From JAGWBJ01 sp964291465 (GTDB taxonomy: Bacteria > Chloroflexota > Dehalococcoidia > Lucifugimonadales > JAGWBF01), in NCBI GenBank assembly GCA_964291465.2, contig OZ219928.1, positions 248,001 to 312,000 on the forward strand: 64,000 bases of DNA. Reading direction: 5' to 3'. Shown here piece by piece: positions 9,522 through 18,111 of this stretch. Each line of letters begins with the position of its first letter. The first letter of the stretch is position 1. The position numbers and the translations under genes are program-made. The notes below the pieces were generated by a model that had not been told where the DNA came from, made no database searches, and saw only the letters and a program-made list of their open reading frames with translations.

Positions 9522-9551
9522 TTTCTGCCGGGCCCGGTGGTGGGGTATAAT
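9522..9551 (+). promoter_or_regulatory. Candidate sigma-70-type promoter of leucine dehydrogenase
   Basis: A perfect -10 box TATAAT at 9546-9551 stands out in GC-rich DNA. TTTCTG at 9522-9527 is a weak -35 at 18-bp spacing. Transcription would begin near 9558, giving an ~85-nt leader before the ATG at 9645. Confidence 0.55.
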
Positions 9552-9593
9552 GGTGCCGATGGGTAGTCGAAGGTGATTGCCTACCGTGAAGAC

Positions 9594-9619
9594 CCCGCCC
9601 TAGCAGAAGGGCGGGTTTT
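9594..9619 (+). terminator. Intrinsic terminator in the 5' leader (attenuator-like)
   Basis: cccgccct (9594-9601) pairs with agggcggg (9608-9615) around a 6-nt loop and is followed directly by TTTT and gattt. It lies between the candidate promoter and the start codon of leucine dehydrogenase. An upstream arm, GGTAG (9562-9566) with CTACC (9581-9585), could form a second hairpin. This arrangement looks like transcription attenuation. Confidence 0.65.
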
Positions 9620-9644
9620 GATTTGTGAAATAAGGAGCAATGTG

Positions 9645-10715
9645 ATGGACGTTCTGGCGTACATGGCCGAGCACGGGCACGAGCAGCTTGTGGTGTGCTC
9701 GGAGCCGTCGGTGGGGCTGAAGGCGTTCATCGCCATACACGACACCTCCCTGGGCCCTGCGGTGGGAGGGACGCGCATATGGCCCTTCGAGACCGAGGAA
9801 GAGGCCATCATGGACGTCCTGCGGCTGTCGGAGGCGATGACCTACAAGTCGGCGGCCGCGGACCTGCCCATGGGGGGAGGCAAGGCGCTCATCATGGCCG
9901 ACCCGAGGACGGACAAGACCGAGGCCCTCCTGCGCGCTTACGGCCGCCACGTCGACAGCCTGAACGGCCGCTACGTGACCACCACCGACGTGGGCTCCAC
10001 GGGCAGGGACCTGGAGTACATCTCCCTGGAGACGGAGCACGTGGCCGGGCTGCCCGTCAGCCAGGGCGGCAGCGGCGACACGTCGCTGATGACCGGGCTG
10101 GGAGTGTACATGGGTATGAAAGCCTGCGCCAAGGCGGCCTGGGGGACCGACTCCCTGTCGGGCAGGACCGTGGCATTGCAGGGGTTCGGCAAGGTGGCGT
10201 ACCGCACCGCCGAGCACCTGGTGGAAGAGGGCGCCAACCTGGTCGCGACGGACGTCTACGAGGAGGCCAGGGAGAAGGCCCGCCTCATGGGGGCCCGGGT
10301 GGTCGACCCCGAGGCAATATACGACGTGGAGTGCGACATATTCTCGCCCTGCGCCTTGGGGGGCGTCCTGAGCTCCCGCACCATACCCCGGCTGACATGC
10401 AGCATCATAGCCGGAGGGGCCAACAACCAGCTTCTGACCGACGACGACGGCATGGAGCTGCACCGCAAGGGTGTCCTGTACGCCCCGGACTACATCATCA
10501 ACTCGGGCGGGGTGATAAACGTCGCCTGCGAGCTGGGCGCGCCCTACAACGAGGACCGGGCAAGGGAGATGACAGAGCGCGTCTACGGCACCATGGAGCG
10601 GGTGCTGGACATCTCCTCCCGCGAGGGGGTGCCAACCTCCCAGGCCGCGGACCGGATGGCCCGGGAGCGCATCGACTCGGTGGCCAAGCTGCGGAGGATA
10701 TACCGGGGCCCGTAG
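9645..10715 (+). CDS. Leucine dehydrogenase (Leu/Phe/Val dehydrogenase family)
   Basis: A 356-residue NAD-dependent amino-acid dehydrogenase that interconverts branched-chain amino acids and 2-oxo acids with ammonia release. The N-terminal domain has GPAVGGTRIWPF and DLPMGGGKALI, whose lysine is the catalytic residue of the Glu/Leu/Phe/Val family; the Rossmann domain has VALQGFGKVAYRTAEHL, and IAGGANNQL and PDYIINSGGVINVACEL complete the signature. Start chosen at ATG 9645 because AAGGAG lies 6 bp upstream; the frame is open from 9573, but that would run through the leader hairpin. It is a single-gene unit closed by a hairpin at 10721. The substrate could be valine or phenylalanine. Confidence 0.9.
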   Translation: MDVLAYMAEHGHEQLVVCSEPSVGLKAFIAIHDTSLGPAVGGTRIWPFETEEEAIMDVLRLSEAMTYKSAAADLPMGGGKALIMADPRTDKTEALLRAYGRHVDSLNGRYVTTTDVGSTGRDLEYISLETEHVAGLPVSQGGSGDTSLMTGLGVYMGMKACAKAAWGTDSLSGRTVALQGFGKVAYRTAEHLVEEGANLVATDVYEEAREKARLMGARVVDPEAIYDVECDIFSPCALGGVLSSRTIPRLTCSIIAGGANNQLLTDDDGMELHRKGVLYAPDYIINSGGVINVACELGAPYNEDRAREMTERVYGTMERVLDISSREGVPTSQAADRMARERIDSVAKLRRIYRGP

Positions 10716-10720
10716 GACCC

Positions 10721-10755
10721 AGGCGCGGCAGGGCCGCCGGGCCCGCCCCGCGCCT
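10721..10755 (+). terminator. GC-rich hairpin after leucine dehydrogenase
   Basis: AGGCGCGG (10721-10728) pairs with CCGCGCCT (10748-10755), with further GGCC pairing inside. There is no clear T-run, so termination efficiency is uncertain. It lies 5 bp after the stop and between convergent genes. Confidence 0.45.
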
Positions 10756-10795
10756 GCTAGAAGAGCTTGGAGGGGACGCCGGTGCCGCCAGGTGG

Positions 10796-11008
10796 CTAAG
10801 AGGCCTTTGTCTCCGCCTCGAAGGCCGGAGTCTTGTTCCGGTGGGCGCCGTCGCAGAAGGGCTTGTTGTCGGAGTTGCCGCACCGGCACAGGGACACCCA
10901 CTGGCCCTCGGGCAGGGTGAACTCGTTGTCCTCGGCGTCGACCATGGTAAAGGGGCCCTCCAGCCGGTAGGGGCCGTTGGCGCGTACGGTTATCTTCAGG
11001 TCAGCCAT
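10796..11008 (-). CDS. CDGSH iron-sulfur domain protein
   Basis: A 70-residue protein whose centre reads CRCGNSDNKPFCDGAHRN, the C-x-C-x2-S-x3-P-x2-CDG-x2-H motif that binds a 2Fe-2S cluster through three cysteines and one histidine. The short N-terminal part (ITVRANGPYRLEG) is typical of the bacterial soluble single-domain form. These proteins are implicated in electron transfer or cluster delivery; the partner is unknown. It is transcribed toward leucine dehydrogenase and is separated by about 95 bp from the preceding zincin gene, so it may have its own promoter. Confidence 0.88.
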   Translation of the reverse strand: MADLKITVRANGPYRLEGPFTMVDAEDNEFTLPEGQWVSLCRCGNSDNKPFCDGAHRNKTPAFEAETKAS

Positions 11009-11101
11009 TGTTCCTCCCGCTGTGATGGGGATGGATGCCTATCGTGACGTGGCCGTATTCTCCCACGCTCGTGAACGGGGTGTCAACGGACCTGCGGGGG
11101 C

Positions 11102-11473
11102 CTAGCCGTAGCCCAGGCGGTGCAGGTCATCCTCGCTCAGCCCCAGGAAGTGGCCGACCTCGTGGACCACGGTAATCCTGATCTCGCGGACGACCTCGTC
11201 CCTGGTGCCGCAGGCCTGCTCGATGGGGCCCTGGAAGAGGGTTATGGTGTCGGGCAGGGGCGGTAGGTCCCCGTACCGCTGGGGCAACGGGACGCCGACG
11301 TAGAGCCCGAAGAGGCTTGACGGCTGGTCCTCCCCCGCCTCCTGGAGGTACTCTTCGCTGGGCCAGTCCTCCACCAGCAGCGCGACGTTTTCCAGGCTGT
11401 CGCGCACCGACGCGGGGAGCTCCTCGACCGCCTGCAGGACCAGGCGTTGGAACTGGCGCCGGGTGAGGCGCAT
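11102..11473 (-). CDS. Small zincin-like metallopeptidase-family protein
   Basis: A 123-residue protein ending in ITVVHEVGHFLGLSEDDLHRLGYG. This is an HExxHxxG zinc motif followed by the S-E-D-D-L acidic segment seen in the minimal bacterial zincin family (COG3824-type). There is no signal peptide, so it is probably cytosolic. The ATG at 11473 lies 6 bp after the nfo stop, so it closes the nfo transcription unit. Peptidase activity of this family is assumed from the fold rather than well shown, and the substrate is unknown. Confidence 0.8.
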   Translation of the reverse strand: MRLTRRQFQRLVLQAVEELPASVRDSLENVALLVEDWPSEEYLQEAGEDQPSSLFGLYVGVPLPQRYGDLPPLPDTITLFQGPIEQACGTRDEVVREIRITVVHEVGHFLGLSEDDLHRLGYG

Positions 11474-11478
11474 GACCG

Positions 11479-12339
11479 CTACGCGGCCACCCGGTCCCGG
11501 ATGTCCCTGAGTATGCCCAGGTTGCGGCGGTCGGGGCCCTTGCCCTCGAAGCCCGGGACCTCCAGGAAGAAGGGCAGGTCGCGGAAGGCGGGGTTGGACA
11601 TGATGTTCTCGAACCCGGCCAGGCCTATGTACCCCTCCCCCAGGTTCTCGTGGCGGTCGACTCCCGCGCCCAGGGGGTACTTGGAGTCGTTGGCGTGGAC
11701 GGCCACCAAGTTGTCCAGGCCTATGCACTCGTCGAACTCGGCCAGCATGGCGTCGAGGCCGTCCTTCGTGGCGACGTCGTAGCCCGCGGCGAAGGAGTGC
11801 TGGGTGTCCAGGCAGACCTTGAGCCGCTCACGGTATCCGGGACGGGCCGCGGAGAGGATGCGCCCAAGCTCGTCGAAGCTCGCCCCGATGTGCTGGCCCA
11901 TGCCCGCGGTGTTCTCCAGGGTGAGCCAGGGGCCCTCGGGGGAGCTGTCCAGCACGCGCTCCAGGGCGGAGACGGTCTGCTGGAGGATGGCGTCGTATCC
12001 CGCGCCCTTGTGGCTGCCGGGATGGACTATGACCCCCGCGGCGTCCACTTGGGCGGCCAGGTCCATGTAGTTGACCAGGGAGTCTATGCCCTTTTCCAGC
12101 AGCGCCGGGTTGGGCGTGCCCAGGTTTATCAGGTAGACGGCGTGGAAGAAGACAGGGGCGATCTCCGCCTCGCGGGCCTTATGACGGAAGGTCTCGGCCC
12201 GCTCCTGGGAGACCGGCCTGAAGGCCCATGCCTGGGGCGCCGAGCCGAATATCTGGATGGTCTCGCAGCCCAGGTCGGACGCCCGGTCTATGGCCTTGTC
12301 CAGGCCGCCCGAGGTGGAGACGTGCGCACCCAGCTTCAT
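11479..12339 (-). CDS. nfo: Endonuclease IV (AP endonuclease)
   Basis: A 286-residue TIM-barrel AP endonuclease that cuts 5' of abasic sites in base-excision repair. It begins MKLGAHVSTSGGLDKAI as expected for the family. The tri-zinc ligand set is visible in order: H in FFHAVYLINLGTP, H in VHPGSHKG, E in LTLENTAG, D and H in CLDTQHSFAAGYD, H in AVHANDSKYPLG, D and H in GVDRHENLGEG, and E in FFLEVPG. Length is normal. It is followed closely by the small zincin gene and lies about 100 bp after secF. Confidence 0.95.
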   Translation of the reverse strand: MKLGAHVSTSGGLDKAIDRASDLGCETIQIFGSAPQAWAFRPVSQERAETFRHKAREAEIAPVFFHAVYLINLGTPNPALLEKGIDSLVNYMDLAAQVDAAGVIVHPGSHKGAGYDAILQQTVSALERVLDSSPEGPWLTLENTAGMGQHIGASFDELGRILSAARPGYRERLKVCLDTQHSFAAGYDVATKDGLDAMLAEFDECIGLDNLVAVHANDSKYPLGAGVDRHENLGEGYIGLAGFENIMSNPAFRDLPFFLEVPGFEGKGPDRRNLGILRDIRDRVAA

Positions 12340-12441
12340 GGGCGCCCCCTTCTGGTCTCACGTTTGGCCGATCTCACGTTCGGCCGGCCTCGCGTTCGGT
12401 ACGCAGGCACTGGGACGCCGCCGCCGGAAGGTCCGGGGCCG

Positions 12442-13407
12442 CTAGCCGCTCCTGGCCGGGACGCGGCGGACGAAGGGGAGGTATCCCAGGGCCCGTCGAA
12501 GCTCTCCCCGCTCCCAGATCACCAGGAACTGGCTGGCGATGGCGGCCGAGGAGTAGGTGCCGACCACGACGCCTATGATGAGGACCAGCAGGAACGGGCG
12601 TATGGTGGAGCCGCCGAAGAGCAGCAGGGCCAGCAGGACGAACAGGGTCGTCAGGCTGGTGTTGAGGGACCGGCCGATGGTCTCCATGATGCTCAGGTTG
12701 ACCAGCCCGGGGAAGGGCCTGTCGGGGTTGCGGGCGACGTTCTCCCGTATCCTGTCGAACACCACGATGGTGTCGTTCACGCTGTATCCCAGCACGGTGA
12801 GGAGGCCGACGATGAACATGGAGTTGACCTCCACGTTCAGCACCTTCCCCAGTATGGAGAAGATGCCGAGGATGAGGAGCATGTCGTGGACGAGGGCGAG
12901 GATGGCGGAGACACCGTACCGGAAGGAGTTGGGGATATTGCGGAAGGCCCAGGTGACGTACACGAGGATGCCCACGGCCGCGAACAACACGGCGATGATG
13001 GCATTTCTGACCATCTCCTCGGCGACGATGGCCGACACGGTATCGAAGTCCCGGGACTCTATGGGGCCTATCCTGTCCTCGAGGGACCTCTCGATGACCG
13101 CCTGCTCGGAGGACACGGAGCCGTCGGGGCCCTCGACCTGGGGCTCCAGGACGTCGGTGCGGATGAAGACCGAGCGCCCGCCGGTCTTCTGGATGAGGGC
13201 CTCGGAGTGGCCGTGGTCGCCCAGGACGTCCCTGACGGCGTCCTCGTTCACATCCGTTCCCCGCATGAAGGTGACCTCCAGCGCAGACCCGCTGGTGAAG
13301 TCGATGCCCGGGGTGAGGGGCGGGGGGATCAGGAGGGATATGACTCCCGGCAGAATGATCAGGCCGGAAACCAGGAAGAACCACCCTCGCTTGCCGACGA
13401 AGTCCAA
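12442..13407 (-). CDS. secF: Protein-export membrane protein SecF
   Basis: A 321-residue inner-membrane subunit of the SecDF complex, which uses the proton gradient to pull preproteins through SecYEG. The first helix is followed by TPGIDFTSGSALEV (the SecF G-I-D-F-x-G-G-like motif); five more helices lie in the last 180 residues, with VLGYSVNDTIVVFDRIREN in the fourth/fifth. A TTG at 13407 is chosen as the start: it lies just after the secD stop (13410-13412), and the hydrophobic N terminus begins there. Its arrangement after secD is the usual one. Confidence 0.93.
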   Translation of the reverse strand: MDFVGKRGWFFLVSGLIILPGVISLLIPPPLTPGIDFTSGSALEVTFMRGTDVNEDAVRDVLGDHGHSEALIQKTGGRSVFIRTDVLEPQVEGPDGSVSSEQAVIERSLEDRIGPIESRDFDTVSAIVAEEMVRNAIIAVLFAAVGILVYVTWAFRNIPNSFRYGVSAILALVHDMLLILGIFSILGKVLNVEVNSMFIVGLLTVLGYSVNDTIVVFDRIRENVARNPDRPFPGLVNLSIMETIGRSLNTSLTTLFVLLALLLFGGSTIRPFLLVLIIGVVVGTYSSAAIASQFLVIWERGELRRALGYLPFVRRVPARSG

Positions 13408-13409
13408 GG

Positions 13410-15929
13410 CTAGCCGCCTCTCCTGTGACCCGGCGCCGCCGGTCCCGGGTCGTGGCCGGCGCCGGCCACGGGCACCGGCTGCCGCGGGGGCTCCGGAGTG
13501 AACAGATTGATCCTGCTCCCCATGGGGGTGTATGCCAGCAGCTGGAGCATGTTGCGGCTGACGGTCATGGCGGTGAACATGCTGACTATGACCCCGATCC
13601 CCAGGGTAAGGGAGAAGCCGGTGACGATGGGGGTCCCGGTGCGGGAGCCGAACCACCACAGGATGAGGCAGGTGATGATGGTGGAGATGTTGCTGTCGCG
13701 GATGGCGGTCCACGCCCTCCGGAAGCCCACGTCCATGGAGGAGGTGAGGGACCGGCCAGTGCGCATCTCCTCCTTCATGCGCTCGAAGATCAGCACGTTG
13801 GCGTCCACGGCCATACCTATGGACAGGACGAGGCCGGCGACCCCCGACAGGGTCAGGGTGACGGGCAGCAGCTTGAAGATGGCCAGGACTATCGCGGCGT
13901 ACACGATGAGGGCGGTGGCCGCCACCAGCCCGGCGACGCGATAGTAGGCGATGAGGAACAGGAGGACCAGGCCAAGGCCCACGAAACCCGCCACCAGGCT
14001 GTTCCTCAGAGAGTCCTCCCCCAGGAGGGCGTCGACGGTGTCCTCCCGGATGAGCTCCAGGGGGACGTCCAGGCTACCCGACTCGAGCTGGATGGCCAGG
14101 GTCTGGGCCTCTTCCCGGTTGAAGTTGCCCGTTATGCGGGTCCGTCCATCGGGGCTGTGGCCGCTGACTATGGGCGCCGTGAGCTGCTCGTCGTCCCGGT
14201 ATATGGCGATGCGTCTTCTCTGGTCTCCCACCAGGCGCCGGGTGAGGTCGCTCCAGATTCCGGCGGCCTTACCCTTGAACTCCAGGTGGACCTCGTGGTC
14301 GGACGTGGTCGGGTTGCGCTGGGCGAAGGCCTCCTCCAGGTCCTCACCGGTGATGTCCACGGGGAGGTCGCTGTACCGGCCCTCGCCGCCCACCTCCAGG
14401 GGCTCGCAGGCACCGGGGTTGGAGCTGAGCTCCTCCAGGCTTACCAGGCACTCGCGCTCGAAGAAGCTGAGCTGGGCCGTCTGGCCGATGAGCCGCTTGG
14501 CGTCCTCGACCCCGCCGGAGGCGGTGAAGGCCGCGATGCCGGGCGGGTCCCTGGTCAACCCCTCCCTCAGGGCGTCGCGCCCCTCGGTGGTGATGGAGTC
14601 CTTGATGTTTATGGAGTACCGGTCGGGGGCGACACCTTCCACGGAGTAGTCCACGTAGCCAAGCTCGTCCAGGAGCCGTTCGATGCCGGACCGGTTGAGC
14701 GGCGGAATGAAGACGGCGGTGATCTGATTGCCCTCGTCGCCGGTGGTGAACGACTCGAAGGGAGCGAATATCTGGGTGACGAAATTGCTCAGGGTGTTGA
14801 CCTCGTCGTCGGTAAAGGGCTGCTCGGTGCTGATGACGAAGGTGTTGACCTCGGGACTGTCCACGCTGTCGCCGGTGCGCCCAACGGCCGTAAGGACGTT
14901 CGTGAGGTCGACGGTGGAGGGCACCGGGCGGAAGGCCACGTCTATGGTGGAGCCCTCGGAGCCGGGAAGCTGCACGACCACCCTGTCCTCGCCCCAACGC
15001 TGGATGATGGGCTCGGTGGTCCCCAGGGCGTTGATACGGTTCTGTATGATGTCGACGACGCCCTTCATCTGGTCCTCGGTGGGGCTCTGGACCTCGGGGC
15101 GGAAGAGGGTGACGGGGCCCACGTCGGAGGCGGCGTCCCTCAGGTCCGCCTGCCGGGCCTCTTCGTCGAGGGCCAGGCCCTCGATGCGGAAGCGGGTCTG
15201 GGGAGGGCTCTCGAAACTCGCGTCTACCAGCCCCACCTCATCGAGGAAGTCCTGGACGTCCTCGTCCAGCAGGAGGTCGCTGAAGGTGACCATGGCCGAG
15301 TCGCCGGTCAGGACGAAGGACTCGAAGGTCGACAGCCTCTCCTCCAATGCCACCCTGAGCTGCCCCTCGGCGTTGGCCAGGAAGGGCAGGCCCTGAATGG
15401 AGTACCGGTTCTCGCCTGTGGTTTCGATTACCGGGTCGTCGTAGCCCAGCTGGGAGAGCGTAAGGCTGATGGCGCCCTCGTCGGCAGTGCCCAGGAAGGC
15501 CACCTCGACGCCCTCTTCCTGGAACTCGATGGTGTCTATCAGGGCGATGTCGGCTTCCAGGCGCCGCTCCAGGTCGGCCTCGGACAGCTGCCGGAGGGCG
15601 AGGCCGTTCAGGACGAACTCGGGCTTGGCGATGGCGGCCCGTGTCTGCTCCTGGGCTTGGAGCACGTCCATGATGTCCGTTTCGTCCACCGGCTCGTCGA
15701 ACTCCAGCGCGACCAGGTCCGGCAGGTCGGCCTGGTAGCGCAGGTCGCTGCCGCCCTCCAGGTCCAGGCCGAGGGTGAGCCCCAGGGGACCGGAGGCTTC
15801 CCGGTCGATATCGAAGAGGCTGGGGATCGATACATGCACCTCTTGAAAGCTCAGGGAGGCGACGGCCAGAGCGACCACCACGAAGACGAAGGCGAAGACC
15901 CTGACCCCTCTCCTACGCACTACCCGCAC
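13410..15929 (-). CDS. secD: Protein-export membrane protein SecD with enlarged periplasmic domain
   Basis: An 839-residue SecD. The N-terminal helix (about 11-29) leads to LTLGLDLEGGSDLRYQ (about 51-66), the conserved D1 motif. The last 230 residues hold helices 2-6, with SGVAGLVLSIGMAVDANVLI. The protein is larger than the ~600 residues of E. coli SecD because the periplasmic region contains three related ~60-residue modules, at about 141-200, 212-270 and 402-460. Each has a predicted helix ending in L-x-E/Q-L/V-G-Y/L and a strand reading R/D-Y/F-S/R-I. The gene overlaps the cca 3' end by 17 bp. The tail after about residue 815 (proline and glycine rich) is probably disordered. Confidence 0.93.
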   Translation of the reverse strand: MRVVRRRGVRVFAFVFVVVALAVASLSFQEVHVSIPSLFDIDREASGPLGLTLGLDLEGGSDLRYQADLPDLVALEFDEPVDETDIMDVLQAQEQTRAAIAKPEFVLNGLALRQLSEADLERRLEADIALIDTIEFQEEGVEVAFLGTADEGAISLTLSQLGYDDPVIETTGENRYSIQGLPFLANAEGQLRVALEERLSTFESFVLTGDSAMVTFSDLLLDEDVQDFLDEVGLVDASFESPPQTRFRIEGLALDEEARQADLRDAASDVGPVTLFRPEVQSPTEDQMKGVVDIIQNRINALGTTEPIIQRWGEDRVVVQLPGSEGSTIDVAFRPVPSTVDLTNVLTAVGRTGDSVDSPEVNTFVISTEQPFTDDEVNTLSNFVTQIFAPFESFTTGDEGNQITAVFIPPLNRSGIERLLDELGYVDYSVEGVAPDRYSINIKDSITTEGRDALREGLTRDPPGIAAFTASGGVEDAKRLIGQTAQLSFFERECLVSLEELSSNPGACEPLEVGGEGRYSDLPVDITGEDLEEAFAQRNPTTSDHEVHLEFKGKAAGIWSDLTRRLVGDQRRRIAIYRDDEQLTAPIVSGHSPDGRTRITGNFNREEAQTLAIQLESGSLDVPLELIREDTVDALLGEDSLRNSLVAGFVGLGLVLLFLIAYYRVAGLVAATALIVYAAIVLAIFKLLPVTLTLSGVAGLVLSIGMAVDANVLIFERMKEEMRTGRSLTSSMDVGFRRAWTAIRDSNISTIITCLILWWFGSRTGTPIVTGFSLTLGIGVIVSMFTAMTVSRNMLQLLAYTPMGSRINLFTPEPPRQPVPVAGAGHDPGPAAPGHRRGG

Positions 15930-17535
15930 CCACCTCGGCGGTATCCAACGCGCCGTCCCTGAGGCGTCTCGCCAGGGCCAGCGCCCCGTCCCGGGTGCTC
16001 ACCTCGCCCGCCGCCCGAGCCTCCTCTATGCCGTCGAGCATGGCGCCGACGGCGGGGCCCGGCGTGATGTTGAGGGCGGTCATCAGGTCGTGTCCCGTGA
16101 CCAGCCTGGGGGTCCGCTGGGGAGACCGGGGCCCCGTGCCCATCTCCAGCACGTGGGCGACCCGGCCGGCGTGGCGGCGCCAGGCGTCCATGTCCAGGAG
16201 CGGCCCCCGGGCGGCCAGGTGGTCGGCCAGGCTGAGATACAGGGTGTCGACGGCCGCGTCGCCCAGGTCCCGGAAGTACCGGTGGACGGCGCGGGCCGTG
16301 GGCATCTCGCCCCCCTGGCTCATCTGGGTCGGCCTCAGGTGGTGTTCCACCATGCGGGAGACCAGGGCCGTGCCCCGGTTGCCCACCCGCAGCCTGCCGA
16401 GAATGTCTCGGGTCATCACCGCTCCCACAGTGTGGTGTCCTAAAAACCTGGTCCGGCCGTTGGAGTCCACGGTCCTGGCGGAGGGCTTGGCCACGTCGTG
16501 CAGCAGGCCGGCCAGCTTCAGGAAGGTGCGCCGGCTGTGGTCGTCGCACACCTGGGAGGCGAACCGCTGCCCTATTTCCGCCGTCCATGGCGCCTCTCGC
16601 ACCACGGGGTCGAGCCTGTCGCGGGACGTGACCCGCTCCACACCGTCGACGGCGTTGATCGAGTGGCCGAACACGTCCCAGTAGTGCTCCCGCGGCTGCT
16701 CCACTCCCCTGGCTTCTCCAAGCTCAGGGATTATACAGCACAGCAGGCCCAGGCCGTCCAGCATCTCCAGATGTCCCTTGGCGCCATCCAGGGCCAGGAT
16801 GTCCAGCATCTCGTCCCGCAGGCGCTCGCCGGGAACGTGCGATGCAAGCCCGGCGTCGGCCCGAACGAGGCTCTCGGTGGCCTCCTCCAGGCGGAAGCCG
16901 GGGGCCGCCGCCAGTCGCACGGCCCTCAGCAGGCGGCCGGGTTCATCGCGGAACACGTTGGGCCCCACCGTCCTCACGAGACCGCGCTCCAAGTCGCGGC
17001 GGCCGCCGTACGGGTCGGCGGCCCCGTCGAGCCGGAGGGGGAGCTCCCACTGCTCGACCGGGACGGCGATGGCGTCGACGGTGAAGTCGCGCCTGGCCAG
17101 GTCATCCTCGATGGAGCCTCTCAGTGGCGCCAGGTCCACGGTCCAGCGGCCTTCGCCGTCACATGGGAGCGTCACGCGGACGATGCGGTCGGCCGCGCCC
17201 ATGCCGGGCAGCACCCGGCCATCGCCGCCCAGGGTCGCCACGCTCCCGCCCAGGGAGGAGGCAAGCTCCTCTCCCAGGGCGTGGACGTCCGCCGCGGCGA
17301 CCACGTCCAGGTCCCGGGAGGGTGCGCCTCGCAGGGAGTCCCTGACAAAGCCGCCGACGAGGAACGCCCGTATCGACCGGGCGAGGAGGAGTTGTCTCAG
17401 ACGTGTAAGGATAGCGACGCTCGGAGGGTGTCGGATGTGGGGATGACGGTAGGCGGCAAGGCCGGGCCTCGGGCTACCCGGTGCGGCCGGCCTCCACCGG
17501 CTCGCCTTGGGCGGGCGCATCCTGGAGATCTTCAC
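15913..17535 (-). CDS. CCA-adding enzyme / poly(A) polymerase family with HD domain
   Basis: A class II nucleotidyltransferase that would add or repair the tRNA 3' CCA. Motifs: AFLVGGFVRDSLRGAPSRDLDVV (GGxVRD and the DxD metal pair) near residues 57-79, ARRDFTVDAIAV, and DPYGGRRDLERGLVRTV, followed by the arm domain. An HD phosphohydrolase-type segment (GLLHDVAKP...HHTVGA) occupies the C-terminal half. The only in-frame ATGs are 17535 and 17520, inside the 3' end of def; the first ~45 residues read as def shadow, so the true start may be a non-ATG codon near 17400. Found between def and secD. Confidence 0.88.
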   Translation of the reverse strand: MKISRMRPPKASRWRPAAPGSPRPGLAAYRHPHIRHPPSVAILTRLRQLLLARSIRAFLVGGFVRDSLRGAPSRDLDVVAAADVHALGEELASSLGGSVATLGGDGRVLPGMGAADRIVRVTLPCDGEGRWTVDLAPLRGSIEDDLARRDFTVDAIAVPVEQWELPLRLDGAADPYGGRRDLERGLVRTVGPNVFRDEPGRLLRAVRLAAAPGFRLEEATESLVRADAGLASHVPGERLRDEMLDILALDGAKGHLEMLDGLGLLCCIIPELGEARGVEQPREHYWDVFGHSINAVDGVERVTSRDRLDPVVREAPWTAEIGQRFASQVCDDHSRRTFLKLAGLLHDVAKPSARTVDSNGRTRFLGHHTVGAVMTRDILGRLRVGNRGTALVSRMVEHHLRPTQMSQGGEMPTARAVHRYFRDLGDAAVDTLYLSLADHLAARGPLLDMDAWRRHAGRVAHVLEMGTGPRSPQRTPRLVTGHDLMTALNITPGPAVGAMLDGIEEARAAGEVSTRDGALALARRLRDGALDTAEVGAGSA

Positions 17536-18025
17536 CGGGCTGGGGCCCCTCCCGGGGCTCCTCTTTCCAGAGCTGGTCCCTGGAGACGAGCCGGTCGATG
17601 TAGAGGGCGCCGTCCAGGTGGTCTATCTCGTGCTCCAGGGCCTGGGCCAGGAGCTCCTCGGCGGAGACCCGGACCTGCTTCCCGTTGCGGTCCAGGCCCT
17701 TGGCGCGGACCTTGACGGAACGCCGCACCATGCCGCGGTAGCCGGGGATGCTGAGGCAGCCTTCCTCGACCTCTCGCTCCCCCTCACGACGGGTTATCTC
17801 GGGGTTGATGAAGACCCGGGGCTCTTCGTCCTCGGGCAGCTGGATGACCACCACTCTCTGGAGGACGCCGACCTGGTTGGCGGCGAGGCCCACGCCGTTG
17901 GCTTCGTGCATGGTCTCAATCATGTCGTCGATGAGCCGCTGAAGGGAGCCGCCGATGGAGCTGACCCGCTTGGCCTTCTGCCTCAGGACCGGGTCGGGCA
18001 CGATGCGCATGGGAAGGACTGACAA
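17474..18025 (-). CDS. def: Peptide deformylase
   Basis: A 183-residue enzyme that removes the formyl group from nascent N-terminal methionine. All three metal/active-site motifs are present: GVGLAANQVG, EEGCLSIPG and LEHEIDHLDG. The TTG at 18025 is preferred to the ATG at 18010, because a GAGG lies 7 bp upstream and the resulting N terminus (SVLPMRIVPDPVLR) matches the family. The C terminus has a ~20-residue acidic/proline extension. It lies in a block with priA upstream and cca downstream. Confidence 0.93.
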   Translation of the reverse strand: MSVLPMRIVPDPVLRQKAKRVSSIGGSLQRLIDDMIETMHEANGVGLAANQVGVLQRVVVIQLPEDEEPRVFINPEITRREGEREVEEGCLSIPGYRGMVRRSVKVRAKGLDRNGKQVRVSAEELLAQALEHEIDHLDGALYIDRLVSRDQLWKEEPREGPQPGEDLQDAPAQGEPVEAGRTG

Positions 18026-18111
18026 CGCTCTACCTCTGGGCCGGTAGTGACTGGACGCCCCGGCCACCGTATCGATTATAGAGAGGTTGGTCACGTGTGT
18101 AAAGGCGACGG

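Noticed and set aside
13425..15962. 845-codon plus-strand frame opposite secD
   Set aside because: Shadow of SecD codon bias; rich in D/G/V/E/Q with no domain pattern and no ribosome-binding site.
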